Shown: positions 48,101 to 58,750, counted from the first letter of the stretch. The stretch is DNA of 64,000 bases from Siderastrea radians (GCA_964017195.1 OZ024896.1:35333307-35397306), one strand, 5' to 3'. Numbers and translations are program-made. The notes: a model not told the origin generated them from the sequence alone.

Positions 48101-51100
48101 AGTTATCTGTCAACAATGCTGAAAATAGCATGTGACATAACAGGGCCCCGATGTTTTGACACGCGATCGATTGCGTAGCAGTTCCCGCTTATTTCGAGTG
48201 TGTCTACAAAGTGGCTTCAATCATATCTGTGAAAGAGAGAGAGAGAGAAAAAAGATCGAGCGTTGAGGAATTACTTACGCTTCCTGACTCCTCACTTGTC
48301 AGTGTGATAAGCTTCGACTGCCAGCTCGCTTTTCGTAACGCGAACGGCAAAAACAATCCATCCATTGAAATTCCATAACATTTCTACAAAGCCAGATGTA
48401 TCAAAGAATCAACTTGGCGCAAAAGACGGCATGTCCAGGAAAGTACGGAATTTGTCTCCAGTAATAAAGAAGTTTATTTTTTCCCAATTGCTCGCATTTC
48501 TGACAGGATGTTCTCTCTTAGATCTTGAGCCGAACACGTGGCGGCTTCTTCGCAGATTTCAATGTGCTTTCCTTTCGCCTTTCCTTTCGTCTTTCAGGTC
48601 CCGGCTTGGGTAGTCTTACCCAGCTCAAACGATGATGCCTTTGGCATTTTACAGCCGACGTGATATTATGACTTTAAAATTTCCGTTTATTGCGTTTGAA
48701 GACCCTTTGAACGGCACTCGTACTCAACGAAAGTCGCTTTCCAACATAAAAACACGCAGAATTTGACACCATTCTTGTCGGCATGTTTGTGCTATTGTTG
48801 TAAGGCGGTAAGTTGAGCCTCCCCTCTGTCAACCGCAGGTAATTATCCTGACACCTAGGTGTTTTAATCTCCTTAGACCGGAAAAAGTTTCCAAATCATG
48901 TTTTGGCTTTTTTCTCGAAACTAATTTTTCAAGAAATTGGGCGCACATTTTAAGTTCGCGTTCAGCGAGTTTTCAACCATTTTAGCTCAAATTTGGCGGC
49001 AATGTTGCCACATAGATTAATTGACACCAAAACCGTGTCTCCGAATTTTATTTTTTGCTTTCATTCAAAAGTTATGAGCCGTAAAAGAAAGAGGAGAGGT
49101 GATTCTTCGAACTTCAAACCTTAACTGAGTGCAGAAAATAAACCAGGCCAGATACAAAAATTCCGAGACACGGTTTTTGAGACAAAAGTGTGAAGAATTC
49201 GGCGCGATGTTCGTCTTTCTCTCCAGATCATTCTTGACTGGAGCGGAACCGATTTTGTGAACGATGTACGTTTTGAAAACGTAGTCTCTATTTCCGACAC
49301 AGTTGTCTTTTTTCTTTATCTAAATACGTTTTCGTAATCTTCAATTATTAGGCTTTCAGAAAATATATAGTTTGTTAGGGTCCTTGTGAAACGCCTGACG
49401 CTCAAACGGTGAAAATGCAATGTTGTCATTTGGGGTACCCTGATACCTTAACATTAATTGCTTAAAAGTGTATTTAGTGTAATTTAAAGGGTTAACATTA
49501 CATGACGTTAGGCTTAACAAAACCAAGCGTCTTCGATGTGGAGTAATGGAACATAACAAAACAAAACGTAACAATTAAGACATACACTTAAGACGCAAAC
49601 AAAATAGACAAATATTAACACAAATAAAACACCTTGACAGTTTACAATGATAGTTGACACGTTTTGATGTTCCCCTTAAAAAAATAAGAAAAACAAGTAT
49701 AATTAAAAAAAATTTCAGAATAACTTAAACAGCAACAACAACTTACAACATAAAAAAATGAGAAGACCCTAAATAAAATGTGACAATTTCAAAAACAACT
49801 ACAGGGCGGCCCTTGCTGCCTGGAATGTAGCCATAAGGGTCCAGGGGTTTCATTAACATTTGAAGGGGTGCCTGGAATAAAGCCCTTAGTGACTTCTGAT
49901 GAATTGCTACATTCTCTTTCCAATTTGCCCTGTGTATGCTTGTAAATCAAAGGGAGAATTTCATATTAATTTTGATCAGGAGTCACTTAGGGCCATATTC
50001 CCCGCACCCCTTCATTTGAAGTAGGCAGCTGGTTTGAGTAGAGTAGCCGACTGTATTAACAAGGTTTGAAAGAAATCTTTCTTTAATTACTTCAATTTAG
50101 GGAAAATAGTAGCCGACTTCTTTGAGTGAATTTGCAGATGCTTTTTGTCAGTCGTCAGTGCTTATTGAAAGCACTGAGGGTCAGTCTAGTGAGGCAGCTT
50201 ACTATAACATTAAACAATTTTTAAAACTAATCAGCTCTGGCAAGCTTTATTATAATGTTTTGCCTCCTTAACAGGGTGGAGGCAATGGAAAATTGGTCCT
50301 GTTTTTCTGATAGAAATCACTAGACAAGTGGAATTTTTTTTCAGTCTACTACTAGAGCAAATTAGCACAGAGAAAAACAATCAGAGCCAATTCAGTCTGT
50401 CCCTACAGCTAAGGGACCTCTGCCCCTGAGAAACAGTGGTGCAAGAAGATTTAATGATTTGTTTTCTAAGGCTACATTTACAAGTACTATTGCACCAAAA
50501 AAGCAAACAAACAAACAAACAAGGGAGTAAGTCTCAGCACCCCTAAAATTTTGGGCACCAGTGCCAGATTTAATTTGGAATTGTCATGTTTACACATTCA
50601 TTTGAAATTAGGAGTACTGTTCCAAAAAGTTGAGGCACGGTGCTGAAATTTTGTTTTGCCAGGCCCATTTTTTAGCACATCAAGTTTTTAATGAGGTTTC
50701 AAGTGACTTCACTGCTGCGACATAGTTTTGCCATAAATCCCGCAACTGACCCCCTCGTAGAATTACAACAGCAGGGCTCTCATTAGTATAGCTGGCAGCC
50801 GCTGTCTATGTCTGGCTACTATGGCGAAGATGTTCAGCTACTCCGAGTTTAAAAATGACTAAACCACAACAGAAAAAAAGAGTATTTCTTTAAATTATGA
50901 CTTGCAGCTACTTTCCCTGAGAAAGCTTTTTCAAACCCTAACCCTTTAAGCCCTAACATTGACGAAAATGAAATTTCTCTTTACATTATCAATACTTTTA
51001 AGTGATGATAATAAAGAAAGTTATCACAAAGGACAAGATGTCTTGATATTTGACAAATTCTCCCTACTAGTTCCACAAGAAATGTATAGAGAACAGTAGG

Positions 51101-54100
51101 GAGAATATGCATTTTTAGAACAGGGCTTAAAGGGTCAATGTCAGCCCTGAACAGAAGACCTGTCCCTCATATCTCATACTGAACCTAATATTTATCTCTT
51201 TTGTCTGACCTGAGTCATGTGTGAAGAATGCCATCCTGGCCTCTTCAAAGTTTATTATATCTTCCCCATCAGTATGAGAGATCATCTTCTTCAGCATAGC
51301 ATCAATAATCCCCTGTAAGCTTGTCTCGTGTAGTCCAAGAAGCAATGTTGGTCGTTCCAGGAAGATTTCAACATCCTTAACTGCCCGGATTTCCTCACCA
51401 AAATTCTTGGAAACAAGTTTCTACAACAGCCACAAATAGGGATGATCAATTAAGTTTAACAAAGCATTGTGGAGTACAAAAAGGAATTTTAAGGAATTAC
51501 TTGGACTTTCTTTGCAAAAACTTCTTACCAAGGTGACCTGTTGCTATTCATGAAGAATTCAGCATCACAAATAGAAAATATGTAGATAAGCGTGGCTGAT
51601 AATTGGCAAGAAAATACCGGTAGGTCCATATAAGCAGAGTTTGACCATGTGGAGTTCTGTCACACCGTATTTTCTCAATTAAACGCCCCTGCCGTCTATT
51701 TCAAACTTGGCATGGTGGACCCAGCGTTTGTTTGAACCAGCAATTTATCTGGGCCCACCATTTTTTAAGAAAGGGCTATTATTATTTTTTCTTGGCAGCC
51801 ATGTATTTTGCCCTTAAATCTTACGTTTATTATACAACAAATAAATGTCTGAGGGGCTTATTTGCATTTTCCTCTTTGACACCCGGCACTTAGTTGGGGC
51901 CCAGTGTTTAATCGAGAAAATACTGTAATATTATTTTAAATGTCAACTTAACTGTGGCTGAGTGGTTAGGGTGCCGGACTAGAATTCCGAATTTCCCGGG
52001 TTTTAGTCCCACTCTGAGCACCAACTGGAGTTGTTCTCAGTAGCTCTGAGGTCAACTCCTCAACCATGCTTGTAAATAGCTAGCTGGTCTGCCTCCCACC
52101 AGATGGGGTTCTTAAAGCTGTTATGTTTATTTGGATTATTTCTTTCATTGTCCCGAAAAAGCCCCTCATGGGGAGTGATCAATTAAGTTATTATTATTTT
52201 ATTATTAATCACCTGGTGACTTGACAGCATGAGAGAAGTGTCTGGTCCATCCTCTTCACACAGCGAATCTGAATAATGAGACAACATTGTTCAATAAATA
52301 TGAAAAGAATCCCCCTTCCCGCGAAGGAGAGAATGAGGTAAGAAGGCTCATGTTGAACTAGTCCAGTGCAAACCTGCTTCTCACCTAGACGTGCAAATCG
52401 CCTGGCTTTCAAACTGAACACCAGACAATTTCAGAGGTGGAGGATCCTCTCGTAACCTTGAGTTTAGCGCTCAGGCCTAGGTGGATTATACACCTTATTC
52501 CAAAATGGCAGAAAATACATGACTCTTTTGTCTCATTGTTAATTGGCCCTTGTTGCCTCAATCCCATCTACAGAATTCAAAGGAATATTTGGCTTAAAAC
52601 TCGGCAACAGGGGCCAATTAACATGGAGACAAAGGAATAATGCATTTTCGGCCATTTTAGAATAAGGTGTATATGTTGTAGTCCAATTTTGTCCTTGGTT
52701 CAATTTTTATTTTCCTTTGTTCTCTTTTATAACCAACATTACATATTTTTGCCAGTATCCATTTATATCCCAGGTAGACACAGACATGGAGTGAAGTTTC
52801 TTGTCTAAGAAAACAACATGACAAAGAGACCAAGCTAACCAGGAACCTGACACTCTGATCTTCTTGAGTCAAAAACCTTATTTGTCAACAATGAGCTAAG
52901 AATTCCAAGGACTATTGCCAAATAAAATCAAGTAATGCAACTTCAAATCCCAGGGAATTTATTGAATGCATGGGTTTTTGTGTGCCAGCACACTACATGG
53001 TATGGTGTTGGGCTAGCTTACATCATACACCATTCACATCACTTCAGGATCGTTGGTAGGAGGGTCACTTAATTGCCACTTTGTTGCATTCCCCCCCCCC
53101 CTCTGAAAGAATTTTGAAAAGGATGAGACTTTTTGAAAGTGCATTAATTTACTGCATCTAATCAGAATGGAACAAATGATATTCTCTTGCTGGCATATAA
53201 AAACCAATTTTTTTAGCTTCAGAAACTGCATCTGTTGGTTTTATTTGGCAGCTATAAATGTGGTGTTTGGCATTTTGAACAGATTTTCTATCAAATGCTG
53301 CAAGAACAATCTTTCTCCTCCCTGCTTGTCCTGGGTATGGGGGGGGGGGGGGCAGGGGTGTTTAAACCTCCTGCTTCCCGTTCCCTTTAATCCCGGTTCC
53401 TGCCATGTATATGTTGGCTCCCGTCTCTTTGCATTTTTTTGATTGCAAAATATTGCATAACGATATTCAATATTTCCCCTTTTCACCCCCTTCCCGCCAC
53501 CTTGGGAATCCCATTTCCCCTTCCCTTTTCTCCTGCCTCCCATACACCTCCCATCCCCTTTTATCCCAGTCTCCTGCCCCCCTGTCCCCCTCTACTATTA
53601 AATTTCTGGATGAAAACTGGTTTAGTGCTGGACCAGCACAAAATGAATTTCCTCCCTTGTTCTATCATTACACCAAGAATTGCTGTTTTGAGCCATAAGG
53701 ACTGCAAAACATGACGACAAGGGTACATTGACATCTACACTCATTACTTGGCAAAGGGGGCCCCCTCACCGAGAGTGCTACTGCTGTTGAGACAACTTTA
53801 CATTTATTTTGAACTAAAATCACAAGAAGCCCGTTTTAGTTATTACTTTTAAGTAACACAACTTATTGGGGTTAATTCGTAGCAGCAATTGTTTAATAAA
53901 GCTTGTGCTTATGTTTTTTTACATCCCTCCCGTAATTAAGCTTACGTAACTGGTAAAGTCAAACACGTGGAGTTGCCCAATAAAGGGAAAAACTTATTTC
54001 ATATTTCTCTCTACAACAATTAAGCTCTTTTGGGCGTTTAGTTCCGGACAGAAGGGTTTACTGTATAAACGTACTCGAATCACACAAGCTAAGACCCAAT

Positions 54101-54559
54101 TTGTTATTTTACTGACAGGAATCGATCGACATCATATCATATTGTTGGTACGTGGTATACGAAGTAAGCACGTCGTTAATAACGTACGATCCAGGAAATT
54201 CCAGGTATATAAACACAAAATATAATAAAGACATACTTATCCCTCGTACATCGCCTCAGTACACTGTTTTTTAGTCTTTAACAGAGTAGAAAACCCCTAC
54301 CTTCGACTAAATATGCTTCTGTCATGGTTTCATCTCCCAGCTGTTGTCCGCCTTCAGGGTCCAACGCAATGATTTCCAAATCCCCGTCTTCCCCGTTTGA
54401 AAATTTATGCATTGGAATAACTGTCAATTCTGTTTCCTTTTTCTGTGAAGAACCTTTTGTAGTGTGACGACCGTTTCCTTGAACACTCTCTTTTACGGTG
54501 GAACCATTGGTTTCGCCATCCTTTAAGCCATCTGAACATTTAGTAAAGGAACTATCCAT
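30131..54559 (-). CDS. SLC4A11: SLC4A11-type membrane transporter (complete)
   Basis: SLC4 bicarbonate-transporter superfamily, closest to SLC4A11, which conducts H+/OH-, NH3-coupled H+ and water in vertebrates (older reports: borate). Exons (minus): 54559-54301, 52268-52213, 51420-51210, 47547-47463, 46672-46549, 46107-46000, 43057-42935, 41895-41811, 41594-41472, 40868-40755, 40512-40380, 39956-39883, 39729-39543, 34549-34443, 34329-34164, 33333-33160, 32026-31831, 30936-30767, 30194-30131. They total 2,559 bases with consistent phases: 852 residues and a TGA stop. Residues 1-350 are cytoplasmic ([26 protein letters not shown]). Membrane part from about 360: [119 protein letters not shown]-terminus [10 protein letters not shown]. 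The exon at 39729-39543 encodes a Cys-rich loop with NSS and NCT glycosylation sites. The first exon is unlike the human one, as expected for this variable end. Confidence 0.95.
30250..30622. repeat. G-rich minisatellite, ~16-bp unit
   Basis: Repeats of ggatcagaggggtggg with variants (ggatcagagatcagatgggt) and one 12-G run at 30321-30332. It fills much of the last SLC4A11 intron (30195-30766) and starts about 55 bases from the last exon. The plus-strand frame through it (30162-30626) is repeat-derived. Confidence 0.85.
31640..31822. mobile_element. MITE copy, AACCCTTTAAG-ended family (copy 1)
   Basis: Ends resemble taatcctttatccctgatat and aacttagggcttaaaggttt; inside are ctccatacatttcctatgga and gacatctgatccttggtgat. 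Three relatives share this text: 33745-33952, 50941-51135 and 62465-62592. Confidence 0.6.
32381..32751. mobile_element. hAT-like non-autonomous element, 371 bp
   Basis: Ends taggactgcaacgatac and gtatcgttgcagcccta are inverted repeats of the kind common in hAT elements. Flanks attacaat (32373-32380) and gttataat (32752-32759) agree at 6 of 8 positions, as expected of an aged 8-bp target duplication. Interior is rich in gatac repeats. Lies in an SLC4A11 intron. Confidence 0.7.
33745..33952. mobile_element. MITE copy, AACCCTTTAAG-ended family (copy 2)
   Basis: Carries gcatattctccctactgttc, tccatacattcgtcatggaa and the end gttaggacttgaagggttga, collinear with the copies at 31640 and 50941. Confidence 0.6.
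34753..35031. mobile_element. MITE copy A of a TA-inserting family
   Basis: Left end gagagtggttttcagatgag and right end ctcaaatgaaaactgcttta are inverted repeats. Interior includes accaaaccaagtaattacgc, tatccaatcac and two accaatcag motifs. Same family as 38681-38972. Confidence 0.7.
35430..35754. repeat. Duplicated flank, left copy (holds an empty MITE site)
   Basis: Collinear with 38490-39092: shared phrases include gtgcttatgaaca, agcaattcacc, caattcaatggttagt, ctattggaaaact, acacaagtgat, gattttatcac and atcactggaaata. It runs directly into the 15-bp array. At 35625-35634 the text tcatatacat is the unoccupied form of the site that carries a MITE in the right copy. Confidence 0.8.
35755..37779 (+). 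repeat. 15-bp minisatellite, forward block (~134 units)
   Basis: Unit GGATGTCCTTCTAAA repeated with point variants. Between about 36230 and 36800 a variant with ccatctaaa recurs at spacings of 60, 90 or 120 bases, giving a higher-order structure on top of the 15-mer. Towards the right a variant ggatgtagttctgga appears (37350-37440). Because 15 is a multiple of three and the unit has no stop in most frames, long frames up to 338 codons exist on both strands; they are not genes. Located in the SLC4A11 intron between 39543 and 34549. Confidence 0.92.
37780..38486 (-). repeat. 15-bp minisatellite, inverted block (~47 units)
   Basis: On the plus strand the unit is ggatcacatcctcca; on the minus strand it reads GGATGTGATCCTGGA. 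That shares 12 of 15 bases with the forward-block variant GGATGTAGTTCTGGA, so this block is a related array in opposite orientation. The switch occurs near 37779 (cctctaaaggatgctccggg|ggcacatcc). Long frames here (for example 37505-38305) are repeat-derived. Confidence 0.85.
38490..39092. repeat. Duplicated flank, right copy (occupied by a MITE)
   Basis: Matches 35430-35754 on both sides of an insertion: 38490-38680 on the left and 38973-39092 on the right. Divergence between the two copies is substantial, so the duplication is not recent. Confidence 0.8.
38681..38972. mobile_element. MITE copy B with preserved empty site elsewhere
   Basis: Begins gagcgcttttcaaatgagtg and ends actcgattgaaaaccgctc, inverted ends, flanked by TA on both sides. 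Comparison with 35625-35634 gives empty site tcaTAtacat versus filled tcaTA[element]TAtacat, directly showing a 2-bp TA duplication. Same family as 34753-35031. Confidence 0.85.
41050..41410. repeat. Dispersed ~120-bp repeat family, degraded copies
   Basis: Three partial units with caaatgaaagctac(t/c), cagtactttc(t/c)tgtggt and caaggtggttctaacttttg, the same family as the tandem at 3630-4215. Confidence 0.7.
42350..42610. repeat. Degenerate ~20-bp minisatellite (aagatggacacctctct)
   Basis: Variants of ctaagatggacacctctct recur irregularly (ctctctaagatagacacatc, ctgagatagacacctctgat). No coding value. In an SLC4A11 intron. Confidence 0.65.
42667..42894. mobile_element. MITE with TACAGTATTTACT ends, 228 bp
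   Basis: Left end tacagtatttacttgaataa and right end ttatttgagtaaatcagta are inverted repeats containing TA at both termini. Interior repeats gcgcttatt and tgcttattcg. Confidence 0.7.
43351..43730. mobile_element. PIF/Harbinger-like MITE, 380 bp
   Basis: Ends aggctaatttacacg and cgtgtaaattagcct are perfect inverted repeats, flanked by TTA at 43348-43350 and TTA at 43731-43733. A 3-bp TTA duplication is typical of PIF/Harbinger. Interior has several cgatttgt/acaaatcg pairs. Confidence 0.85.
46718..47016. mobile_element. PIF/Harbinger-like MITE, 299 bp
   Basis: Left agccgcggctacaagagc and right gctcgtgtagctgcagct pair with few mismatches, continuing inward (cttgc.atggtgatgc / gcatcaccatcgcaag). 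TAA flanks both ends (46715-46717 and 47017-47019). In an SLC4A11 intron. Confidence 0.8.
47581..47735. mobile_element. 155-bp palindromic MITE (copy 1)
   Basis: Begins aattgaaggggtgtgtggaa and ends ggcaccccttcaatt; arms continue with taaggcccta/ggggcttta and agtgactcctgat/atcagaagtcact. The same family recurs at 49861-50013. Confidence 0.75.
47924..49447. mobile_element. 1.5-kb TIR element with TTAA flanks (piggyBac-like)
   Basis: Left end ggtatcatggtaccccaaa and right end tttggggtaccctgatacc are inverted repeats with one mismatch. TTAA lies directly outside both ends (47920-47923 and 49448-49451), the target site of piggyBac. No transposase frame is visible, so it is non-autonomous or decayed. 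Confidence 0.75.
49861..50013. mobile_element. Palindromic MITE (copy 2)
   Basis: tgaaggggtgcctggaataa at the left and ccgcaccccttca at the right, with shared internal caaagggagaatt. Same family as 47581-47735. Confidence 0.75.
50941..51135. mobile_element. MITE copy, ACCCTTTAAGCCCT-ended family (copy 3)
   Basis: Left accctttaagccctaa and right agggcttaaagggt are inverted repeats, 195 bp apart overall; orientation is opposite to the copies at 31640 and 33745. Confidence 0.7.
51664..51926. mobile_element. MITE with CAGTATTTTCTC ends
   Basis: Left ccgtattttctcaattaaac and right gtttaatcgagaaaatactg pair as inverted repeats. Interior includes tttgaaccagcaatttatct. In the SLC4A11 intron downstream of exon 2. 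Confidence 0.7.
51952..52203 (+). mobile_element. tRNA-derived SINE
   Basis: Box A tggctgagtggt (51956-51967) and box B gggttttagtccc (51998-52010) are correctly spaced for RNA polymerase III. A tRNA-unrelated body follows and the element ends gatcaattaagttattatta with a TTA-rich tail. Confidence 0.75.
52491..52673. repeat. ~183-bp palindrome
   Basis: accttattccaaaatggcag at the left and cggccattttagaataaggt at the right, with inner arms tgactcttttgtctcattgt / acatggagacaaaggaataa and ttaattggcccttgttgcc / ggcaacaggggccaattaa. Foldback MITE overlapping no exon; it ends 280 bp beyond SLC4A11 exon 2. Confidence 0.75.
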
Positions 54560-54900
54560 ATTTTCTCGCTATTGAAACTTGAGAAAAAGCAGCTTACGTC
54601 AAACAGTTATAAGGCCAAAGATTTTGCGAAGCAACAAACGTTAACATGTCCTTATAACCTACATACAACTATCCGAAGACGAAAAAGAGGCTAAAACGTG
54701 CTTTAAGTGCATTAACAAGAAATGAAAGAGCGTGGTTCTTTACCGCCATTATGTCAAATGGCCACTTAGACTTTGCTTTATTCTGATTGGCTAGCATTTC
54801 CAAAGAAAAGCCAATCAATCAAATGGACAATCAAAAGAATTTCAGGAGAGGGGTATGGGGGTATCTTGTCCTAATGGCCCACTTTTATTAGTCGACGGAC
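54560..54900 (-). promoter_or_regulatory. SLC4A11 upstream region with paired CCAAT boxes
   Basis: Two CCAAT-type sites in opposite orientation lie at 54786-54790 (attgg) and 54811-54815 (ccaat), about 230-255 bp upstream of the ATG. An accgccattatg motif resembling YY1 is at about 54744. No TATA box seen. The transcription start is unknown, so an untranslated first exon cannot be excluded. Confidence 0.35.
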
Positions 54901-55077
54901 TCTGGGATTTGTGACAGTTGCGTTTAGACGGAGATTAATAGTGCCATGTCAAAAAGTGTGTCGTGCCCTTTTTACTCGTGTAAATGAGGCTTAAGCACAT
55001 AGCTTTTCGTCTGCTAAAATTAATTGGTCTTGACAGTTTCAAACTTTATTCTTGGGCTGTCAGGGAAGGACCGTGTA

Positions 55078-56013
55078 ATGCATCAGTCAATTCCAGCGGT
55101 GCCCAACCCCCCCGGGCATTAGCTGGGCATTTGCTCACGTTTCAATCCCGGGGGTGGGGCATTTGAAATTTTATTACTGCCCGGGGGTCGGGCATTTGCA
55201 TACCCTCGGGACGACCCCGGGGCATTTGAGACCCTTGTCAGGTTTTGGTCTCGCATGTAATATATGGATTTTAAAGCTATCCAAGATCATCACTTTCGTA
55301 AAAATCTTTTACGATCTTTTTTGTACGGATCATGCGTTTTCAGTTCTTCGATAACTTATTGTATTTATAAAATAAGCATTTCTTACCTTATTTTAAAAAC
55401 AAACACATGAATTGTGCGCGTCAAAATCAAGTAAATGAACGAATTATTAAACCAAAGAGTAAACCAAAAGGGACTGTCTTGTGCACAATTTGGCCTGTTA
55501 TTGGTAAAGTGACACTAAAGCAATTGAACAAAGGGAGGATAGCTGCAAGGGTAAACAACCGAAAAGCATTGAAATTAAAGGCTGGTTTCCATACGATCGC
55601 TATGATCGCTGCAATCACTGGAAACAACGTTCAGCAATCGTTGCGATCATATAGAAACCACTCTTCAGCGATCGTTGTGAAATGCTGTGATCGCCACGAT
55701 CGCTGAAGTGTGGTATCCATATGATCACAACGATTGCTGAATGTTGTTTCCAGCGATTGCAGCGATCATACCGATGATATGGAAACCAGAATTAATGATG
55801 AGTGACACTTTCTTGTTATGATTTATTATCAAATCTTGAGCAGTGTTGCTTTCTAGATGATCCCGGGGGTGGGGCATTTGCCTTCTGTTTTTGTCCTACC
55901 CCGGGGCATTTGACGGACTTATTTGTCCCCACCCCCGGGAATTTGCCATTTTTTACAAAAAAAAATGCTAATGCCCGGGGGTGGAAGGGCACTGATGGAA
56001 TTGACTGATGCAT
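55078..56013. mobile_element. Foldback element with CCCGGGGGTGGGGCATTTG blocks
   Basis: Ends atgcatcagtcaattcca and tggaattgactgatgcat are inverted. Next to each end are repeated blocks of cccgggggtggggcatttg in both orientations (55150, 55180, 55862, 55900, 55930). A separate MITE is nested at 55582-55789. Confidence 0.75.
55582..55789. mobile_element. Nested palindromic MITE, 208 bp
   Basis: Begins ctggtttccatacgatcgct and ends gatgatatggaaaccag; the interior is packed with cgatcg, gcgatcat and agcaatcgt palindromes. Inserted within the foldback element at 55078-56013. Confidence 0.75.
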
Positions 56014-57001
56014 AAGTTTTAGTACAAAGTTTATTCCAAAAAACCCCAAAGTGTTTATTCACAGTTTGTGCGCGATCCTGTTTCTTTGTAAAGCTCGGAG
56101 CGGGACTGAATAGCTTAATTTTGCTTACAATGGCGCCAAGTTGTGCAATGATTGAGAATGAAGGGAACTCCCAGTTTCTCTTAATCCCGGCGACCAATTT
56201 GTCACCTTAGCTTTTAAAAGAGATCTACCATCTTTTAAGCCCAAACTGGTCTCTATACTGTCTACAAGGTTTGGCTCGTGGCAATTAATTGGTGCTGAGG
56301 CTCCATTCTATAAATAAAGTCGAATTTTTGGCAAGTAAGCGACGACTTCCTTTGAGTTTTATTATTTAAAAAAATAATGCTACAAGCTTTAAGTTTCATG
56401 GTAAACGAAAAAACGATTAATAGATACGAGGAATATTTAAAAATCTATTTCAGTTAATATTTCCATCAGCCGAAGATACATTTTCCTAATTGACCTCAAT
56501 AAACTTGTTCAAAAGCGTCAAGGTTTATTGCGAGTAAGTTTCCACAAAGTTGGCTGGATAGAAATAATTTCACAATTGATTGTTGAATTTTTGTTTCAGA
56601 ATATTATGCTTGTGTATTTGCCTAAGCCATTGCAAGAACCGTAGCGTGATGCTATTAATTTACGTTCACAACTATTTTTGACAGCTTGATACAAACCTAG
56701 CACGCAAGACTATGCTGAAAACTCGGAAAAGATCGGAAACAGTTAGTAAAGGCTACAACCACATGCTTAATTTGCTCCACTTGTGAAAAAAACTGCCGAT
56801 TTGTTTTTCCATTTTTTTAAGCATCAAATTAAATCCAGCACTGTGCACCGACGAACCAACGACGTCAGCTACTTGAGGCGTCTAGCCTTGATGAAACCTG
56901 GCGAATTTGGCTTACGCATCGCCTACTTCACGTCTTCCATTTTAAAAATGCCTTGAAAACCATCGTGTTCCGTAAGTTAGTCAAAAAAATCGCGTTCTGG
57001 G

Positions 57002-57006
<5 letters not shown>

Positions 57007-57066
<60 letters not shown>
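57007..57066. repeat. (TA)n microsatellite, ~60 bp
   Basis: An almost perfect run of alternating T and A. Confidence 0.95.
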
Positions 57067-57069
<3 letters not shown>

Positions 57070-58750
57070 CCACTTGAGAATCGCGAGTCGTGAACAACTC
57101 AATTGATGAAAGCCCACCTGGTTAAAAAACCAATTTACCCCACCTGACTATAATCATCAGCTATCATCAGCTATTATGGGCGTGGTCAAGAAACTCGAAG
57201 GAGCTCGTGATAGTCTTGCTAGATCGATAGTCGATGACAGTTTACCGGAAACCTGCCGGAAGTCGTAGTAACAAGCAAGTGTTCGCTCGGGTGAGTGCAA
57301 GTCGCGTGAGCCTCTACTGTCAGGCAACTGCCGCGTGAATAATGGCGTTGTGGTTAAGTTACAAACTTTCGATTATATATTTTTTTGGGCAGAAGAGGGC
57401 GGCAGCCTGTTTCGTATTCCTTGAATTGCTAGTGGAATTAACGGGAAATGAAACTGGAGAGCGTTGGTGAAAGAGGGGACAGACAATAAGCAGGTGATAA
57501 GACGGGAAGGCTGCCGGGTGTACAAGACACTGTAGAGGACACGGCTGGATACTTGGAGATGATGGGGATGAATTTTGAGACTTTTTAAGAAATATTGACG
57601 GCTATCCGGCCTTTGACAGAAAAAAACTATCGACTATCAAACTATCGACTATCAACTACCACGCCAACTACCATAAAACAGAAAATGTCGCCGATTTAAC
57701 TCCACTGACTGACCCGATATATCTGCTTTCACTAAAAGCCTTACTCCATTCGGGTAAATTATTTAAACATTTTGAATCGTAGGTTTAGGTGTTCTCTACC
57801 TTGCGTTCATCAACGTTACAGACAAATCGTTGGTTCACTGAATTGCAACGAAAACATAAATACACTCAGCTGCGTTGTCATTTCAATGAACATTTCGTGC
57901 AATTGTCCTTCTGCATCAGAAGTTAAATTGTTGTGCAACTTATTAAACAGAAAACCCAGCTCCTAAAAAAATCAATACGGGACTGAATCTCAAGGCTAAT
58001 GAAGAGATTCATTTTTTTTTTCAATCGTTTTTTTTTCCTTTTTTTGTGGCAAAAAAACTCTTTAAGAAGACACAATACGTTTCAAGGAATTGAAAGATGC
58101 ATGAAAAAGATCCACTACGAGTTTACTAGCAAAAAATCTGATTTGTATAACTTGGCCTAATCCCCGCCTGCTTGGGCCTGATAGAGAGAGGACTTTCTCA
58201 TCGGCCAAAAAAGTACAAACAAAGTTACTATTTCCATGTACAAATACTTACACTGCGGACTGCGGAATATGTGAATAGTGCGGTTCCTCTGATTCCAGTT
58301 GTTTGTACGCGATTCGACGTCTGGTAGCTAGCCTGTTCCTGGCTCTCATATACGTATATCAGAGACTACATGAAAATTACACGAAAGCAGAAGCCTTTTA
58401 CCGTGATATGCTCCTAACGAAAGGTTTTCATGATGTTTGTGTTATGTTATTGCTCCTCAATATTACACGACGTGTGTAGTTGATTGGTCCGGGTATAGAC
58501 CAAACAACTAGGTGTAAAGGTCGGAATATGGACCATGCAGACAGCGACAACGGATTGTCGTCTAAAGGTAATTCACTCAATTCCTCAAAATAGAAGTTGG
58601 CAAATTTGAGCCATTTTTTGAACCCATGACCGTTAAACAGACTCGTGGCATTCGTCACAGTATAACGTGTCTCATCACGGGATCAGCAAGAGCTTACTTG
58701 TTCCCCTTGAAGACAATTTATGTGAGCATAACTCACCTAAACGCGACAAC

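Noticed and set aside
53240..53600. Pyrimidine-rich region with 91-100-codon frames on both strands
   Set aside because: Low-complexity text similar to 11940-12070, overlapping frames, lies in an SLC4A11 intron.
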